Numbered from the stretch's first letter, positions 36,473-45,954 are shown. The stretch: 64,000 bases of DNA from Pseudomonadota bacterium (GCA_023398955.1 JAEWRL010000144.1:124001-188000); one strand, 5' to 3'. A program made the numbers and translations. Notes: generated by a model from the letters alone, not told the origin.

Positions 36473-37356
36473 CCGCACCGCCGGCGCAGTCTCAGCCCGC
36501 ACGCAGCTCCAACCAGGGCGATGAGCGCGGTTATGTCCGCGCCCCCGGGACGGTGTCCTGTGAAGGAACAGCCCGAGTCGTCCTTCGAGTAGCAGGTTGG
36601 GGTGAAGCCGCCCTCTGGATCGAAATTGCAATCGTGTGGCACCGCCCCGGGGGGGTAGGCATCGCAAATCCCGGCTGCATCGTCAGGGCTCAATTCCGCT
36701 GCGCTGCCGTGGGGCGCTGCATAGAACGCCCACATTGTCGAACCACTACTGTTGGAATGCGCCAAACCCAAGACGTGCCCCGCTTCGTGCGTCGCAATCG
36801 CGAGCAGGTCGGAGTTGTCACCAGTCGTGAGCTTGTTCTCGGCCGAATTGATCTCTACGTCGGCGTCGAGAATCTCGCCCGTCCTCGCATTGAACGTAAC
36901 GGTCGTGAGCGCGAGGGTCTGTGCAGGGCTGCCCGCACCGGTGTACGGCCAGAGGTCGTCTCGGAAGAGCCATGCATTCGCGTTCGGCCCCCCGGTATTG
37001 AACTGGAGGCTCTCACAGGTAACGGCCGGATACAGGTCCACTGCCAGCGCCGGCTTTCCTCCTTCCGGACACTCGATGGCGGTCCAGCTCCTCATGGCTT
37101 CATCGATCGTGGCGGCGGCTTCTTCGTAGCTGATGCCGCGCAGTGGCGATCCCTCCGCGCTCACGGAGAACGAGAGGCAGGCCCGGTCCCAGTAGAGCGG
37201 GACACCGCCTTCGAGGCAACTCTCCGATGAGACGTAGCAGTCGGGGTCTTCCGGATCCGCTTCGCACGTGTTGGTGCGGCAGTACCCGTACGAGGTCCGC
37301 GGTAGCAGCGTCACGCTGAGGGTTACTGCCGCAAGCAGGATGCGCGTCGTCATCAT
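36469..37356 (-). CDS. Matrixin-like secreted zinc protease with MYXO-CTERM tail
   Basis: A 295-residue exported protein: signal peptide (residues 1-23), several Cys residues for disulfides and the metzincin motif HEAGHVLGLAH (about 187-197), with the three His ligands and catalytic Glu. A TMW segment 10 residues later could be the Met-turn. The C-terminus has DSGCSFTG, a hydrophobic helix (ADITALIALVGAACGLRL) and an Arg run, the three-part layout of MYXO-CTERM sorting signals that anchor proteins to the myxobacterial surface. Its ATG overlaps the preceding gene's stop (ATGA), and its own stop overlaps lpxB. The substrate is unknown. Confidence 0.88.
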   Translation of the reverse strand: MMTTRILLAAVTLSVTLLPRTSYGYCRTNTCEADPEDPDCYVSSESCLEGGVPLYWDRACLSFSVSAEGSPLRGISYEEAAATIDEAMRSWTAIECPEGGKPALAVDLYPAVTCESLQFNTGGPNANAWLFRDDLWPYTGAGSPAQTLALTTVTFNARTGEILDADVEINSAENKLTTGDNSDLLAIATHEAGHVLGLAHSNSSGSTMWAFYAAPHGSAAELSPDDAAGICDAYPPGAVPHDCNFDPEGGFTPTCYSKDDSGCSFTGHRPGGADITALIALVGAACGLRLRRRCG

Positions 37357-37937
37357 CGAGCTGCCGACCTTCCGCTTCGAATGAGCGCGATTGCCTGGCT
37401 CAGCTCCAACCCAACGATCTGCTCTGCTGCGCTGTGGGCGGGCCCTAGCAGTTGCAGATGTTGGCTACCGACGTGCACTCGTGGTGTCCCGTCTGGATCG
37501 AGCTTCACCGGATAGTAACCCTGGCTCATCCCGACCAACTGCCAGAGCGAGGTCGAGGTGCGCTCAGGCGTGAGGAACAGTAGCGCTGGGTCCTCCTCGC
37601 GAAGGCTTGCTTCACCGCCGACGGTCTGTGCAATGTCTCCCACGCGGCCACCGAGGGTTCGAATGACGAGCTCAGCACCAGGTTGCGCTTCACCGACGAC
37701 ACTCTCTGCGACCCGCACTCGAGTATAGGTCACGATACGCCTGGACGGCCCCAGTGTCTCCCACGTACTTCTGGCGGAGACTGGCTGCGCCAGGACGATA
37801 CTGGTGCTCGTCGCCACGAGCCGTGACAACTCGAGTGCTCGCGCGATGGTGGCTTCGGCCATAGACGAAACCGCAGCGAAACAGCCCATAATGCATGCTG
37901 CCAGGGCGACCCGGCGAAGGCTCCTCCACGAGTTCAT
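37353..37937 (-). CDS. Exported protein of unknown function
   Basis: A 194-residue protein with a signal peptide (MNSWRSLRRVALAACIMGCF, cleavage likely after SMAEA) and a mature part of mostly beta-strand character (IVTYTRVRVAESVVG, AELVIRTLGGRVG). I know no name for it. It is translationally coupled to the matrixin-like protease gene (ATGA), so it may be an inhibitor, chaperone or substrate of the protease. Inference only. Confidence 0.72.
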   Translation of the reverse strand: MNSWRSLRRVALAACIMGCFAAVSSMAEATIARALELSRLVATSTSIVLAQPVSARSTWETLGPSRRIVTYTRVRVAESVVGEAQPGAELVIRTLGGRVGDIAQTVGGEASLREEDPALLFLTPERTSTSLWQLVGMSQGYYPVKLDPDGTPRVHVGSQHLQLLGPAHSAAEQIVGLELSQAIALIRSGRSAAR

Positions 37938-38134
37938 GCGGCGAAGTGTAGCACAGACTCCGACAATCCGATCCGCCCGCTGCGCGCTGCCTCCAACGAT
38001 CGCCCAAAGCCCGTTGGCACCTCCCCGGCCCCGCTTGGCCCTCCGCCCGGGTTCGCATTCGCCAGCTCCGCGCTATAACAGCTACTGCTGGACCACGGCT
38101 GCGGCGGCGCGCTCGAACGGTAGCGCTGAAAGCA

Positions 38135-40792
38135 ATGACACAGAGCACCCTAGAAAACATCCAACCGCTGCTGACCGATCACTCGGACGCTCTCAAGAGG
38201 GAGCTCAAGGACTACGTCCAGCGGCACCAGCAGGCATTCAGGGAAGGGGTCTTCCGCGGCGGTGGCCTGGAAGCTGGTCACCAGTATTCGCGAGCGCTGG
38301 ACGGTCTCTTGGGGGCGGTGCTTTGTGCCGTGCGGAGCATGCTCGACGCTGGGCGTGATTGGGACGACGTAGAGTTGGCTGCGGTGGGAAGCTACGGGCG
38401 CGGTACGTTGTCCTACTGCAGCGACCTCGACGTCAGGCTGTTGTGTCGCGGCGAGCCGACGACGGCGGGACCCATGGCGGAGGCCCTCCTCTACCCGCTC
38501 TGGGACGCGGGGCTTACCATCGGTCACCAGGTGGTGGCTGAAGAGGAGATGCTCGCGCTCGCCCGCCAAGACCTCCCCACTGCGACGACCTTGCTCGACT
38601 GGCGTCCCGTCGCAGGGAACCTTGGCGTCAGCAGAGGCTTGTTCGTCAAGGCTTTCGACGGCATCTTCGCCGAGGGTCGGGTGGGTGAGTTTCTGCGGCG
38701 TCTAGAGGAACGAGCTGCCGAACGCGAGGAGCGCTACGGTGGATCGGTTTACGCCCTTGAGCCGGACGTGAGGAACGGCCCGGGCGGTTTGCGTGACCTG
38801 GACGTGTGCCACTGGATCGCGCGTTCCCGCTGGTGTGTGCGGTCGCCCAAAGACCTGGTGCGAGTCGGTGTGCTCGTCCCGCGCGAATGGCAGCAGATTG
38901 AACTGGCGCAGGCAATGATATGGCGCATTCGCACGATGCTTCATGCGTACTCCGGACGCCGAATGGATAGGCTCAGCTTCGATAGGCAGGAGCAGGTGGC
39001 GCACGACATGGGCTATGGCGAGGGACCGCTTGCCGTCGAAAAGCTGATGAGCGACTACTATCGTCAGGCCCGGGCTGTCATTCAGGCGCGGGACATGTTG
39101 TTTGCCCGCGCGGCGCCGCCACCCACGCGGCGGCCACACGAAATCGGCATTGGCAAAGGCCTGAAGCTCATCAATGGTCAGGTGACGCTGGCTCATCCCG
39201 GCGCCCTGGAGAGTGACCCCGCCCTGGCGCTTCGCCTTTACCGTGAAGCCCTCGAGCGAGATAGGCCCATCTACGCTTTCGCTCGCAACGCGATCGCTCG
39301 TGCGGCATCCCTGCCTGCGTTCTGTGAGCGCCTTCGCGCTGCCGAGGAGGCTGGACCGCTTTTCGTGAAGCTCTGCACGCACGTCGCGCCAAGTCCGTTC
39401 AAACGTGGATCGGTGCTGCGGGAGCTCCACGATGTCGGGCTCCTCGTCGCGATGATTCCAGAGTTCGCACCCGTCGTGGGGCGCGTGCATCACGACGTGT
39501 ATCACGTCTACACCGTGGACGTTCATTCTCTCAAGGCGGTGGATCGCTTGCGCGCCCTCAGTCGAGGAGATTTGGCGTCAGAGCACCCCCTCGCTTCTCG
39601 CCTCGCCGCGGAGATAACTCGTCCGAGGGTGCTCTTCTTCGCGACCCTTCTGCATGATATTGGCAAAGACATTGGCGGCCAGGAGCATTCCGAGCGCGGT
39701 GCGGTGCTTGCGTGCGACATCCTGGCGCGGCTTGGTTTGGGGGACGCCGAGATCCTCGAGGTGCAGCATCTCATCCGCGTTCACCTGCGAATGTATCACG
39801 TGGCGACGCGCCGCGACATGGATGACCCCCTCACGCTTGCAGAGTTCGCGAGGGAAGTGCATGGCCACGAGGGCCTGCGTGACCTCTACTTGCTCACCGT
39901 CTCGGACGTATCGACGACGAGCCCCACGGCGCTGACGGACTGGGTGAGTCGCATGCTGGAGGAGTTGTACTTCGCCACGGAGCGCTGGCTTTCGGAAGGT
40001 GATGAGCGGGAGGAATCGACAGAGGCAATCTGCCGTGAGGTCGAGGCCCGCTGGCAACACCCGGAGGCAGCCGACTTTCTGCAGCACTTCTTGGCAGCCA
40101 TGCCGGAGCGCTACCTCTACGCGAACCACACAGACGACATCCTCCGGCACGCCGCCTTCGCGCTCCGCGCCGAGGGAAAGCCCGCCAGCGTGGCTTGCGT
40201 GACGGAAGCATCTCCGTACGTGGAGTTGGTCTTCATCGCCAACGATCGACCGGGCCTGCTGGCAATGAAGACGGCCACGTTGGCAGCTCACGGACTGCAG
40301 GTGGTCGGTGCACAGATTTACTCCTGGGTCGACACCGGCGGGGCGGTACGCTCACTGGATGTTTTCTGGGTTGCCGCTGGCTCCCGAGTAGAGAAAATGC
40401 AAGCTCTCGTGCCGAAGCTCGAGGGCGAGCTCACTCGCATGCTTCGGGGCGACCTGGACCCCGGGGACCTGGCGATCCCACGCTCGTCGGGTGGGGCCTG
40501 GGCAAGTCGGCCGACGCCTCCAGTCCAGACGACCGTGAGCTTCGACAACAGAGCCTCCGCAGCGCACACGGTTATCGAGGTCACGGCGCGTGACAGACCA
40601 GGGTTACTCTTCGCTCTATCGCGGTGCTTGCAGTTGGCCGGCCTACGCATTGCGCTGGCAAAGATCAACACGGAGGGCACGGCGGTTGCCGACGTGTTCT
40701 ACGTCGCTGAAGAGGACGGCACGAAGGTAACGGATCGTGCGCGCATCGAGGAGCTCAAGCGCAGAATCGAGGCAGCTGCAGCCGGTTGCTGA
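38135..40792 (+). CDS. glnD: Protein-PII uridylyltransferase/uridylyl-removing enzyme
   Basis: An 885-residue GlnD, the glutamine sensor that uridylylates PII when glutamine is low and removes UMP when it is high. The nucleotidyltransferase motif is GSYGRGTLSYCSDLDVRLL (about 85-105), the HD hydrolase motif is LLHDIGKDIGGQEHSERG (about 505-522), and two ACT domains for glutamine binding begin near 695 (VELVFIANDRPGLLAMK) and 810 (IEVTARDRPGLLFALS). Length and domain order are typical. No glnB or glnA gene is near. A gap of 198 bases separates it from the divergent exported-protein gene. Confidence 0.95.
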   Translation: MTQSTLENIQPLLTDHSDALKRELKDYVQRHQQAFREGVFRGGGLEAGHQYSRALDGLLGAVLCAVRSMLDAGRDWDDVELAAVGSYGRGTLSYCSDLDVRLLCRGEPTTAGPMAEALLYPLWDAGLTIGHQVVAEEEMLALARQDLPTATTLLDWRPVAGNLGVSRGLFVKAFDGIFAEGRVGEFLRRLEERAAEREERYGGSVYALEPDVRNGPGGLRDLDVCHWIARSRWCVRSPKDLVRVGVLVPREWQQIELAQAMIWRIRTMLHAYSGRRMDRLSFDRQEQVAHDMGYGEGPLAVEKLMSDYYRQARAVIQARDMLFARAAPPPTRRPHEIGIGKGLKLINGQVTLAHPGALESDPALALRLYREALERDRPIYAFARNAIARAASLPAFCERLRAAEEAGPLFVKLCTHVAPSPFKRGSVLRELHDVGLLVAMIPEFAPVVGRVHHDVYHVYTVDVHSLKAVDRLRALSRGDLASEHPLASRLAAEITRPRVLFFATLLHDIGKDIGGQEHSERGAVLACDILARLGLGDAEILEVQHLIRVHLRMYHVATRRDMDDPLTLAEFAREVHGHEGLRDLYLLTVSDVSTTSPTALTDWVSRMLEELYFATERWLSEGDEREESTEAICREVEARWQHPEAADFLQHFLAAMPERYLYANHTDDILRHAAFALRAEGKPASVACVTEASPYVELVFIANDRPGLLAMKTATLAAHGLQVVGAQIYSWVDTGGAVRSLDVFWVAAGSRVEKMQALVPKLEGELTRMLRGDLDPGDLAIPRSSGGAWASRPTPPVQTTVSFDNRASAAHTVIEVTARDRPGLLFALSRCLQLAGLRIALAKINTEGTAVADVFYVAEEDGTKVTDRARIEELKRRIEAAAAGC

Positions 40793-40943
40793 TTCCATGT
40801 CCCTGCGGCTCTCCGCGGCTGTACTCGATTGTTCGCTCGATCGTTGAACAGCGACCCGGAACTCGCATAAGCTCTGTGCCGCAACGCATGCGGCCTGTTG
40901 CCGGGTTTGGCAGCGGATCCGCGATCGTCGTCGGAGGTTGTTC

Positions 40944-41957
40944 ATGATACGTTCGTTTTTCCTGAGGTCTTCAGCGCTGCCGGTTGGGCTGCTCGCACTC
41001 GGAGTCATGATGGCATGCGGGGGCTCCGCGCCGCCCCCGGAGGCACCCGAGGATCCCTCCCTGGTGGACGAAGGTGATGCGTCCCCGAGTGGCGCCCAGG
41101 CGAGTCCGAAGGTCGCCGAAGGGCGCCAGGCGATTGGTGCGGGAGATTTCGCGAGGGCGCGCGGAGTGCTGGAACAGGCCGTGCTGGAGGCTCCGGGGGA
41201 TGCCCAGGCTCACTTCTACCTCGCGGTTGCTTTGGAAGGCGTTCAGGAGCCAGATAAGGCGGCTGAGGAGTATCGTGCAGCGATTGCCGCGGATAGGCAG
41301 CTCGTCGATGCGTATGTCAACTTGTCGGCCTTGCTGCTCGATTCAGGGGCGGCGAAGGAGAGCGTTGCCGTTGCTGACGATGGACTGGCCATCGCGTCCC
41401 AGCACCCGGACCTGCTCACGAACCGCGCGCTCGCGCTCGAGGCCGAAGGAAGACTCGAAGAGGCCCTGTCCGCCTACGGAAAGGCTGCCGACGTCGCGTC
41501 GGGGAACCACGAGCTTCGGTTCGCTTACGCGGACCTGCTGGCGCGGACGGACAAGCCGGCACAAGCGAAGGCGCAGCTGAAGCAGCTCATTGACTCGTCG
41601 TCGGACGCACGCGTGCTGGCAGCCGCCGGGCACCTCCTGGCCACGCTGGGCAGCTATGCAGAGTGCGTTTCTGCCTATGGTAAGGCTTTGGAGACCACGA
41701 GCGAGCCGCAGCTGCTGGTACGGAGGGGCCTCTGCCGGCACGAGCTCAAAGATGAGACTGGGGCGCGCGCAGACTTCGAGAAGGCGCTAGCAGCGGATCC
41801 CAAGAATGCTCCGGCCCACTACTACCTTGGGCGCTACTATGCGAGCGTGAAGAAGAAGCAGCAGGCGTGCGCCCACCTTCAAAAAGCTGCCGAGCTGGGG
41901 GAGGGCGCTGTCGTTCAGTCGGCACGGGGAGCAGCGAACAAGCTCGGTTGCCAATAG
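40944..41957 (+). CDS. TPR-repeat lipoprotein
   Basis: A 337-residue lipoprotein. The signal LPVGLLALGVMMACGG has the lipobox MMAC, so the mature protein should be lipid-anchored. The rest is a string of about seven TPR repeats, the first clear one near residue 50 (EGRQAIGAGDFARARGVLEQ) and the last near 310. TPR lipoproteins often scaffold outer-membrane or pilus assembly, but no partner is visible here. GGAGG lies 6 bases before ATG 40944, which decides this start over a TTG at 40938. Confidence 0.86.
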   Translation: MIRSFFLRSSALPVGLLALGVMMACGGSAPPPEAPEDPSLVDEGDASPSGAQASPKVAEGRQAIGAGDFARARGVLEQAVLEAPGDAQAHFYLAVALEGVQEPDKAAEEYRAAIAADRQLVDAYVNLSALLLDSGAAKESVAVADDGLAIASQHPDLLTNRALALEAEGRLEEALSAYGKAADVASGNHELRFAYADLLARTDKPAQAKAQLKQLIDSSSDARVLAAAGHLLATLGSYAECVSAYGKALETTSEPQLLVRRGLCRHELKDETGARADFEKALAADPKNAPAHYYLGRYYASVKKKQQACAHLQKAAELGEGAVVQSARGAANKLGCQ

Positions 41958-42008
41958 CTCGCGCCTGGTCACCACCGGCGTCCCCGCGCTGCCGCTGTCG
42001 CGCCTGAC

Positions 42009-42044
42009 AAGGGGGCAAGCCTCAATCTCGTGGGGTGCCCCCTT
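42009..42044. terminator. Stem-loop between convergent genes
   Basis: AAGGGGGCA (42009-42017) and TGCCCCCTT (42036-42044) form a perfect 9-bp stem with an 18-base loop between the TPR lipoprotein gene and parB, which converge here. There is no clear T tract, so its use as a two-way terminator is a guess from position. Confidence 0.4.
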
Positions 42045-42057
42045 CGCGGCCGAGCTC

Positions 42058-42948
42058 CTACAGGAGCACCTCGAGCAACCGGTCGAGTTCGTCCAGCGAC
42101 CCGTAGTGGAGGATGAGCTGCCCCTTGCCATCCGTGTCCCGGACTTCGCAGCGAGTCGCCAGCTTACGAGAGAGCCGCTGTTCCAGATCACGGACCGACG
42201 CGGTTTTCGCGGGCTTCCCGGCTGGCCCCCCCTTCGGGCTCTTATTGTCGCGTACCAGTGCTTCCGTCTGGCGCACGCTGAGGCGGCCACGAATCACCTT
42301 GTTGGCCACCTCCTGGAGTGCCGCTTCTTCAGCGATTCCGAGCAGAGCTCTTGCGTGCCCCTCGGATAGATCGCCACTGATGACGTGCTCGCGCACATTG
42401 CTCGGCAGCTTCAGCAAGCGCAGGGCATTCGCGATCGTCGAGCGATCCTTGCCGACCCGGCGAGCCAGCGTCTCTTGGGTGTATCCGTGTTCCTTGACCA
42501 GTCGATCCAGTGCCTCTGCGAACTCGATGGGATCGAGGTCTTCCCGCTGGACATTCTCGATGAGCGCGAGCTCGTATGCCGTACTCGGTGAAACGTCTCT
42601 AACGACGACGAGCAGTTCGCGAATCCCCGCGCGCTGAGCAGCGCGCCAGCGCCGCTCCCCCGCGATGATCTCGAACGTATCGCGTCCGGGGACGCGGCGG
42701 ACGACGAGTGGTTCGAGCAGGCCATGCTCACGCAGGGATTGGGCGAGCTCTTCCAGAGCGTCGCTGTCGAAATGCTGGCGTGGCTGCCCGCGCTGCGGCA
42801 CGATCTTCTCGACGGAGCAGCTGAAGACCGCTCCATCCTCGTAGGTCCCGCCTGCCCGCGTCTTCGGCGGGGCGTCCCTTACGGGGAGCAGCGCGTCCAA
42901 TCCTCGGCCCAGACCCCGCGGGGGCTTGTTCGTTGTGCCTGCGCTCAC
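42058..42948 (-). CDS. parB: Chromosome-partition protein ParB
   Basis: A 296-residue ParB. The N-terminal CTPase/clamp motif is GERRWRAA, with VRRVPGRDTFEIIA before it. The helix-turn-helix region (about 145-195, TQETLARRVGKDRSTIANAL) binds parS, and the C-terminal dimerisation domain follows. It loads on parS and recruits ParA and SMC for origin segregation. Its GTG start overlaps the parA stop (GTGA). I found no parS-like palindrome in the adjacent gaps. Confidence 0.96.
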   Translation of the reverse strand: MSAGTTNKPPRGLGRGLDALLPVRDAPPKTRAGGTYEDGAVFSCSVEKIVPQRGQPRQHFDSDALEELAQSLREHGLLEPLVVRRVPGRDTFEIIAGERRWRAAQRAGIRELLVVVRDVSPSTAYELALIENVQREDLDPIEFAEALDRLVKEHGYTQETLARRVGKDRSTIANALRLLKLPSNVREHVISGDLSEGHARALLGIAEEAALQEVANKVIRGRLSVRQTEALVRDNKSPKGGPAGKPAKTASVRDLEQRLSRKLATRCEVRDTDGKGQLILHYGSLDELDRLLEVLL

Positions 42949-43712
42949 GACAATGCCTCGAGAATCTCACGCGCAAGGCTGAGATAGCCCTGCGCGCCTT
43001 TGCTCTGGACGTCGTAGAGGAGCGCCGGCAGGCCGTGCGAGGGCGCTTCGCTGAGCCGCACGTTGCGCGGGATGACCGAGGTGAAGACGCGGAAGTGCTC
43101 CCGCACCTGTTCTGCGACTTGATGGGCCAGGCGGTTGCGCGGATCCCACATCGTGAGCACGATCCCGAGAACCTCGAGCTGAGGATTCAGCGATTGCCGC
43201 ACCCGGTCGATGGTCGCCATCAGGTACGTAATTCCCTCGAGCGCGTAGTACTCGGGCTGCAGGGGGACTAGCACCCGATCCGCCGCCACCAGGACATTCA
43301 GAGTCAGCACTCCCAACGAGGGGGGGGAGTCCAGGACGATGTAGTCGTAGTGCTCGATCGCAGTGCGAGAGAGAAGCCGGCGCAGGTGTGTGCCCCGCTC
43401 CTCATCGAATAACTCGTACTCCACCGCTGTCAGATCCTGGCTTGCAGGGACAACATCGAGCGTCGCGATGGGCGTTGGCTGAATCACGTCTTCCAAGCGC
43501 ACCTGCGAGATCATCGCGTCGTAAATGGTTCGCTCGGCCGTGCCTGGCGAGATTCCGACGCCACTCGAGGCGTTCGCCTGCGGATCCAGGTCGATCAAGA
43601 GCGTCCGCTTCTCGGCGGCGGCGAGACTCGCGGCGAGGTTGACGGCCGTGGTGGTCTTGCCGACTCCGCCCTTCTGATTGGCGACGGCGAGTATCTGAGG
43701 TCGATGGGACAT
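42945..43712 (-). CDS. parA: Chromosome-partition ATPase ParA (Soj)
   Basis: A 255-residue ParA with the deviant Walker A KGGVGKTTTAVNLA, the DLDPQANAS motif and YIVLDSPPSLGVLT. It has the short chromosomal Soj-type length and no N-terminal HTH. Partnered with the downstream parB, it moves the origin region along the nucleoid. It differs clearly from the zinc-finger ParA at 8461-9792, so the genome has at least two ParA systems in this window. The usual rsmG/mnmG/rnpA/dnaA neighbours are absent. Confidence 0.96.
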   Translation of the reverse strand: MSHRPQILAVANQKGGVGKTTTAVNLAASLAAAEKRTLLIDLDPQANASSGVGISPGTAERTIYDAMISQVRLEDVIQPTPIATLDVVPASQDLTAVEYELFDEERGTHLRRLLSRTAIEHYDYIVLDSPPSLGVLTLNVLVAADRVLVPLQPEYYALEGITYLMATIDRVRQSLNPQLEVLGIVLTMWDPRNRLAHQVAEQVREHFRVFTSVIPRNVRLSEAPSHGLPALLYDVQSKGAQGYLSLAREILEALS

Positions 43713-43851
43713 GGTGAGGGTCTCGCGTTCCCGACTCTTATCGAAATACCAGCGCGACGGGGTGTTTTCTTGGACCCCCAGGGCGAATGTCGTAGCATGT
43801 GCCCAGATGTAGGTCCCGGTAGACGACTGTAGTTATCCGGAGTTACCGTTG

Positions 43852-44064
43852 ATGAAGCGACGAACAACCCTCCACCTCGACTGGCAGACCGGTTCCCTTT
43901 CGCGTCGCGATGCTGGCATTGAGCGAGTGCTGAGGGACCAGTTCTGGCGCGGTCCGTCTCAGTGGACTGTGTGTCGGGTTCTCGCATTGCAAGAAACCGG
44001 TCTCGAATACGGCCACCCGGCCTGCGCGACCTACGTTCATCGTGTTGTTGATCAGAACCAGTAG
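43852..44064 (+). CDS. Small protein of unknown function
   Basis: A predicted 70-residue basic protein (MKRRTTLHLDWQTGSLSRRD). A CGGAG ribosome binding site lies 9 bases before ATG 43852, and the next small gene starts 13 bases after its stop with its own AGGAG, so the pair look like an operon. No domain is recognised. It could be spurious. Confidence 0.42.
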   Translation: MKRRTTLHLDWQTGSLSRRDAGIERVLRDQFWRGPSQWTVCRVLALQETGLEYGHPACATYVHRVVDQNQ

Positions 44065-44077
44065 GAGACAGTCCCCA

Positions 44078-44254
44078 ATGGCATCCCGAGGTTATCGCAG
44101 CTTTGCTGAGTTCGAGCGAGAGCTGATTCGCCCCAATATGCGGGCTGGCTGGTCTGCTGATGAGCTTGAAGAGAGCGATCAGGAGTTGGATTTCGATATG
44201 GACCCCTTCGAGGCGGCCCTTTCCGCGGCCGGATTCGGCGCGGACGAGGATTAA
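44078..44254 (+). CDS. Small acidic protein of unknown function
   Basis: A predicted 58-residue protein with an N-terminal helix (YRSFAEFERELIRPNMRAGW) and a very acidic C-terminal half (ELEESDQELDFDMDPFEAAL). AGGAG precedes ATG 44078 by about 10 bases. It is followed closely by a strong terminator (44319-44360), which supports a real transcript. I recognise no family with confidence. It may bind another protein through its acidic tail. Confidence 0.65.
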   Translation: MASRGYRSFAEFERELIRPNMRAGWSADELEESDQELDFDMDPFEAALSAAGFGADED

Positions 44255-44318
44255 CACGAGCTTGGCGCGCCGCGAATAGCGAGCGCGCGGGATTGGGCCC
44301 GCTCCCGGGCCTGTGCTT

Positions 44319-44360
44319 GGCCTCCACGGAATGCCTCCCGTGGGGGCCTTCTTTATATAT
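44319..44360 (+). terminator. Intrinsic terminator
   Basis: GGCCTCCACGG (44319-44329) pairs with CCGTGGGGGCC (44338-44348), broken only by one G-T position, followed by TTCTTTATATAT. This is the clearest Rho-independent terminator in the window. It ends the two-small-gene unit and isolates it from tig. Confidence 0.8.
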
Positions 44361-44539
44361 GAGCCAGCTTACGATCGCGCGCGGTGTCCTTGAGGCCCTG
44401 GCCCGACTCGCACTGCCAGATGGTGGTTCTGGCCTTGGCGGTACTGCAGGGTTTGGCAAAGCCGCGCCGCATTTCGCTCGTCAAGTGGCTGAGCTCTTGA
44501 CCCGAGAGGCGACCCATCGTACTTGACCGCACCTTGAGC

Positions 44540-45814
44540 ATGCAGGTCAACGTACAGAAACTGAGCCCGGTCCTGGTTGAGTTCGATGTGCAGGTCGAAG
44601 TCGATCGGGTCCGAACGGAAATGGATAAGGCTTACGCCGATCTCGCGAAGCGCGCGAAAGTGCGGGGCTTCAGGCCGGGCCGTGCCCCCAAGCGGGTGCT
44701 CCAGCACATGTTTGGCGCTCGCGTCGCGGCCGACGTGGCGCAGCGCCTCGTCGATGAAACGTTCCCCAAGGCTGTGAGCGAGCAGCGGATGCAGCCCATC
44801 AACCAGCCCGCCTTCGAGCCGCAGGCGCTGCGAGAGACTCAGCCGTTCCAGTACAAGGTGCGGTTCGAGATAATCCCGGCGATCGATTCGGTGACTTACG
44901 ACGGCCTGAAGGCCAAGAAGCCGAAGGTCGACGTCCAAGACGATGCGATCGACAAGGAGGTCGAGGTACTGCGCAAAGCTCACTCGACGCTGGAGCCGCT
45001 TGCAGAGCCCCGTCCGAGTGCAGCTGGTGACGTGGCGACCGTCGACTTCGAGGTGGAGATCGACGGGGAGCGCATCGCAGAGGCGGCTACGCAAGGGATT
45101 CAGGTCGAGATTGGGTCCGGGCAGCTCATGGCACCGCTCGATGAGGCTCTCAAGGGCAGAGAGGCGGGGGCTGTCTTCGTCGCGGACGTGGACATGCCGG
45201 AGGCGCACCCGCATCCGAAGTTCCGGGGCAAGCGCGTTCAGTTCCATGTAACCTTGAAGGAGCTGAAGGCTCGCGTCCTCCCGGCTGCCGATGACGAGCT
45301 CGCGAAGGATGTGGGGGACTTCGAGACCCTTGACGCTCTTCGGGCCGACATTCGCGAGCGTCTCGAGAAGCAGGCCAAGGAGCAGGCCGACAACGCCGTT
45401 GCTGAGCAGCTGGTTGCCGAACTCGTCAAGGCAAACGAGATCCCAGTTCCGCCTTCGCTCGTTGAGCGTCAGATGCGGGTCACCGAGCAGGAGATACTGC
45501 AGCACGCCAAGTCTCAAGGCCAGAATGCCACAGGACTCGGTGAGCAGCTCAGGTCTCAGGTCAGGCAGGACAGCGAGGTCAAGGTGCGAGCGGGACTCCT
45601 GATGGCTGAGATAGCCAAGAAGGAGGCGATTCGGATCGGCGACGAGCAACTCGAAGAAGGGCTCAAGGAACTGGCGGAGCAGACCGGGAAGAACGTCGCG
45701 AAGCTCCGAGCTGAGTACCGCGAACCGCGAATGCGCGAAATGCTGATTGGCATGATCCTCGAGAACAAGGTCCTGGACATCATTGAAGCAAAGGCGAACA
45801 TTGAGGAGGAGTGA
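44540..45814 (+). CDS. tig: Trigger factor
   Basis: A 424-residue ribosome-bound chaperone and peptidyl-prolyl isomerase. The ribosome-binding N-domain has the signature GFRPGRAPKRVL, the FKBP-like domain is at about 150-250 (AGDVATVDFEVEIDGER), and a helical C-domain follows. It meets nascent chains at the ribosome exit. ATG 44540 is preferred over TTG 44534. It leads a plus-strand proteostasis cluster with clpP, clpX and lon, the usual bacterial order. Confidence 0.95.
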   Translation: MQVNVQKLSPVLVEFDVQVEVDRVRTEMDKAYADLAKRAKVRGFRPGRAPKRVLQHMFGARVAADVAQRLVDETFPKAVSEQRMQPINQPAFEPQALRETQPFQYKVRFEIIPAIDSVTYDGLKAKKPKVDVQDDAIDKEVEVLRKAHSTLEPLAEPRPSAAGDVATVDFEVEIDGERIAEAATQGIQVEIGSGQLMAPLDEALKGREAGAVFVADVDMPEAHPHPKFRGKRVQFHVTLKELKARVLPAADDELAKDVGDFETLDALRADIRERLEKQAKEQADNAVAEQLVAELVKANEIPVPPSLVERQMRVTEQEILQHAKSQGQNATGLGEQLRSQVRQDSEVKVRAGLLMAEIAKKEAIRIGDEQLEEGLKELAEQTGKNVAKLRAEYREPRMREMLIGMILENKVLDIIEAKANIEEE

Positions 45815-45954
45815 GCCGACGAGCCCCCATCGCGCTCCGCGGCAGTTCACCGAGCTCTCTGGTGATGGCGGCGTAATCGAGGGCAATGCGCTCGAATTGT
45901 CGGTCACGCCTGGTCCTTGGGGGCACTCGTGTTTAGGTATAGGAGGATTCTAGG

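Noticed and set aside
36328..37230. 300-residue plus-strand frame
   Set aside because: It is fully antisense to the matrixin-like gene and lpxB start, whose motifs prove the minus strand is coding.
42058..43851. parS site near parAB
   Set aside because: I looked for the 16-bp palindrome around CACGTG in the gaps next to parAB and saw no acceptable match. A profile scan of the whole window would settle this.
44359..44526. 55-residue frame between the terminator and tig
   Set aside because: It starts within the T-rich tail of the terminator, has no ribosome binding site and no recognisable feature. It cannot be excluded as a leaderless peptide.
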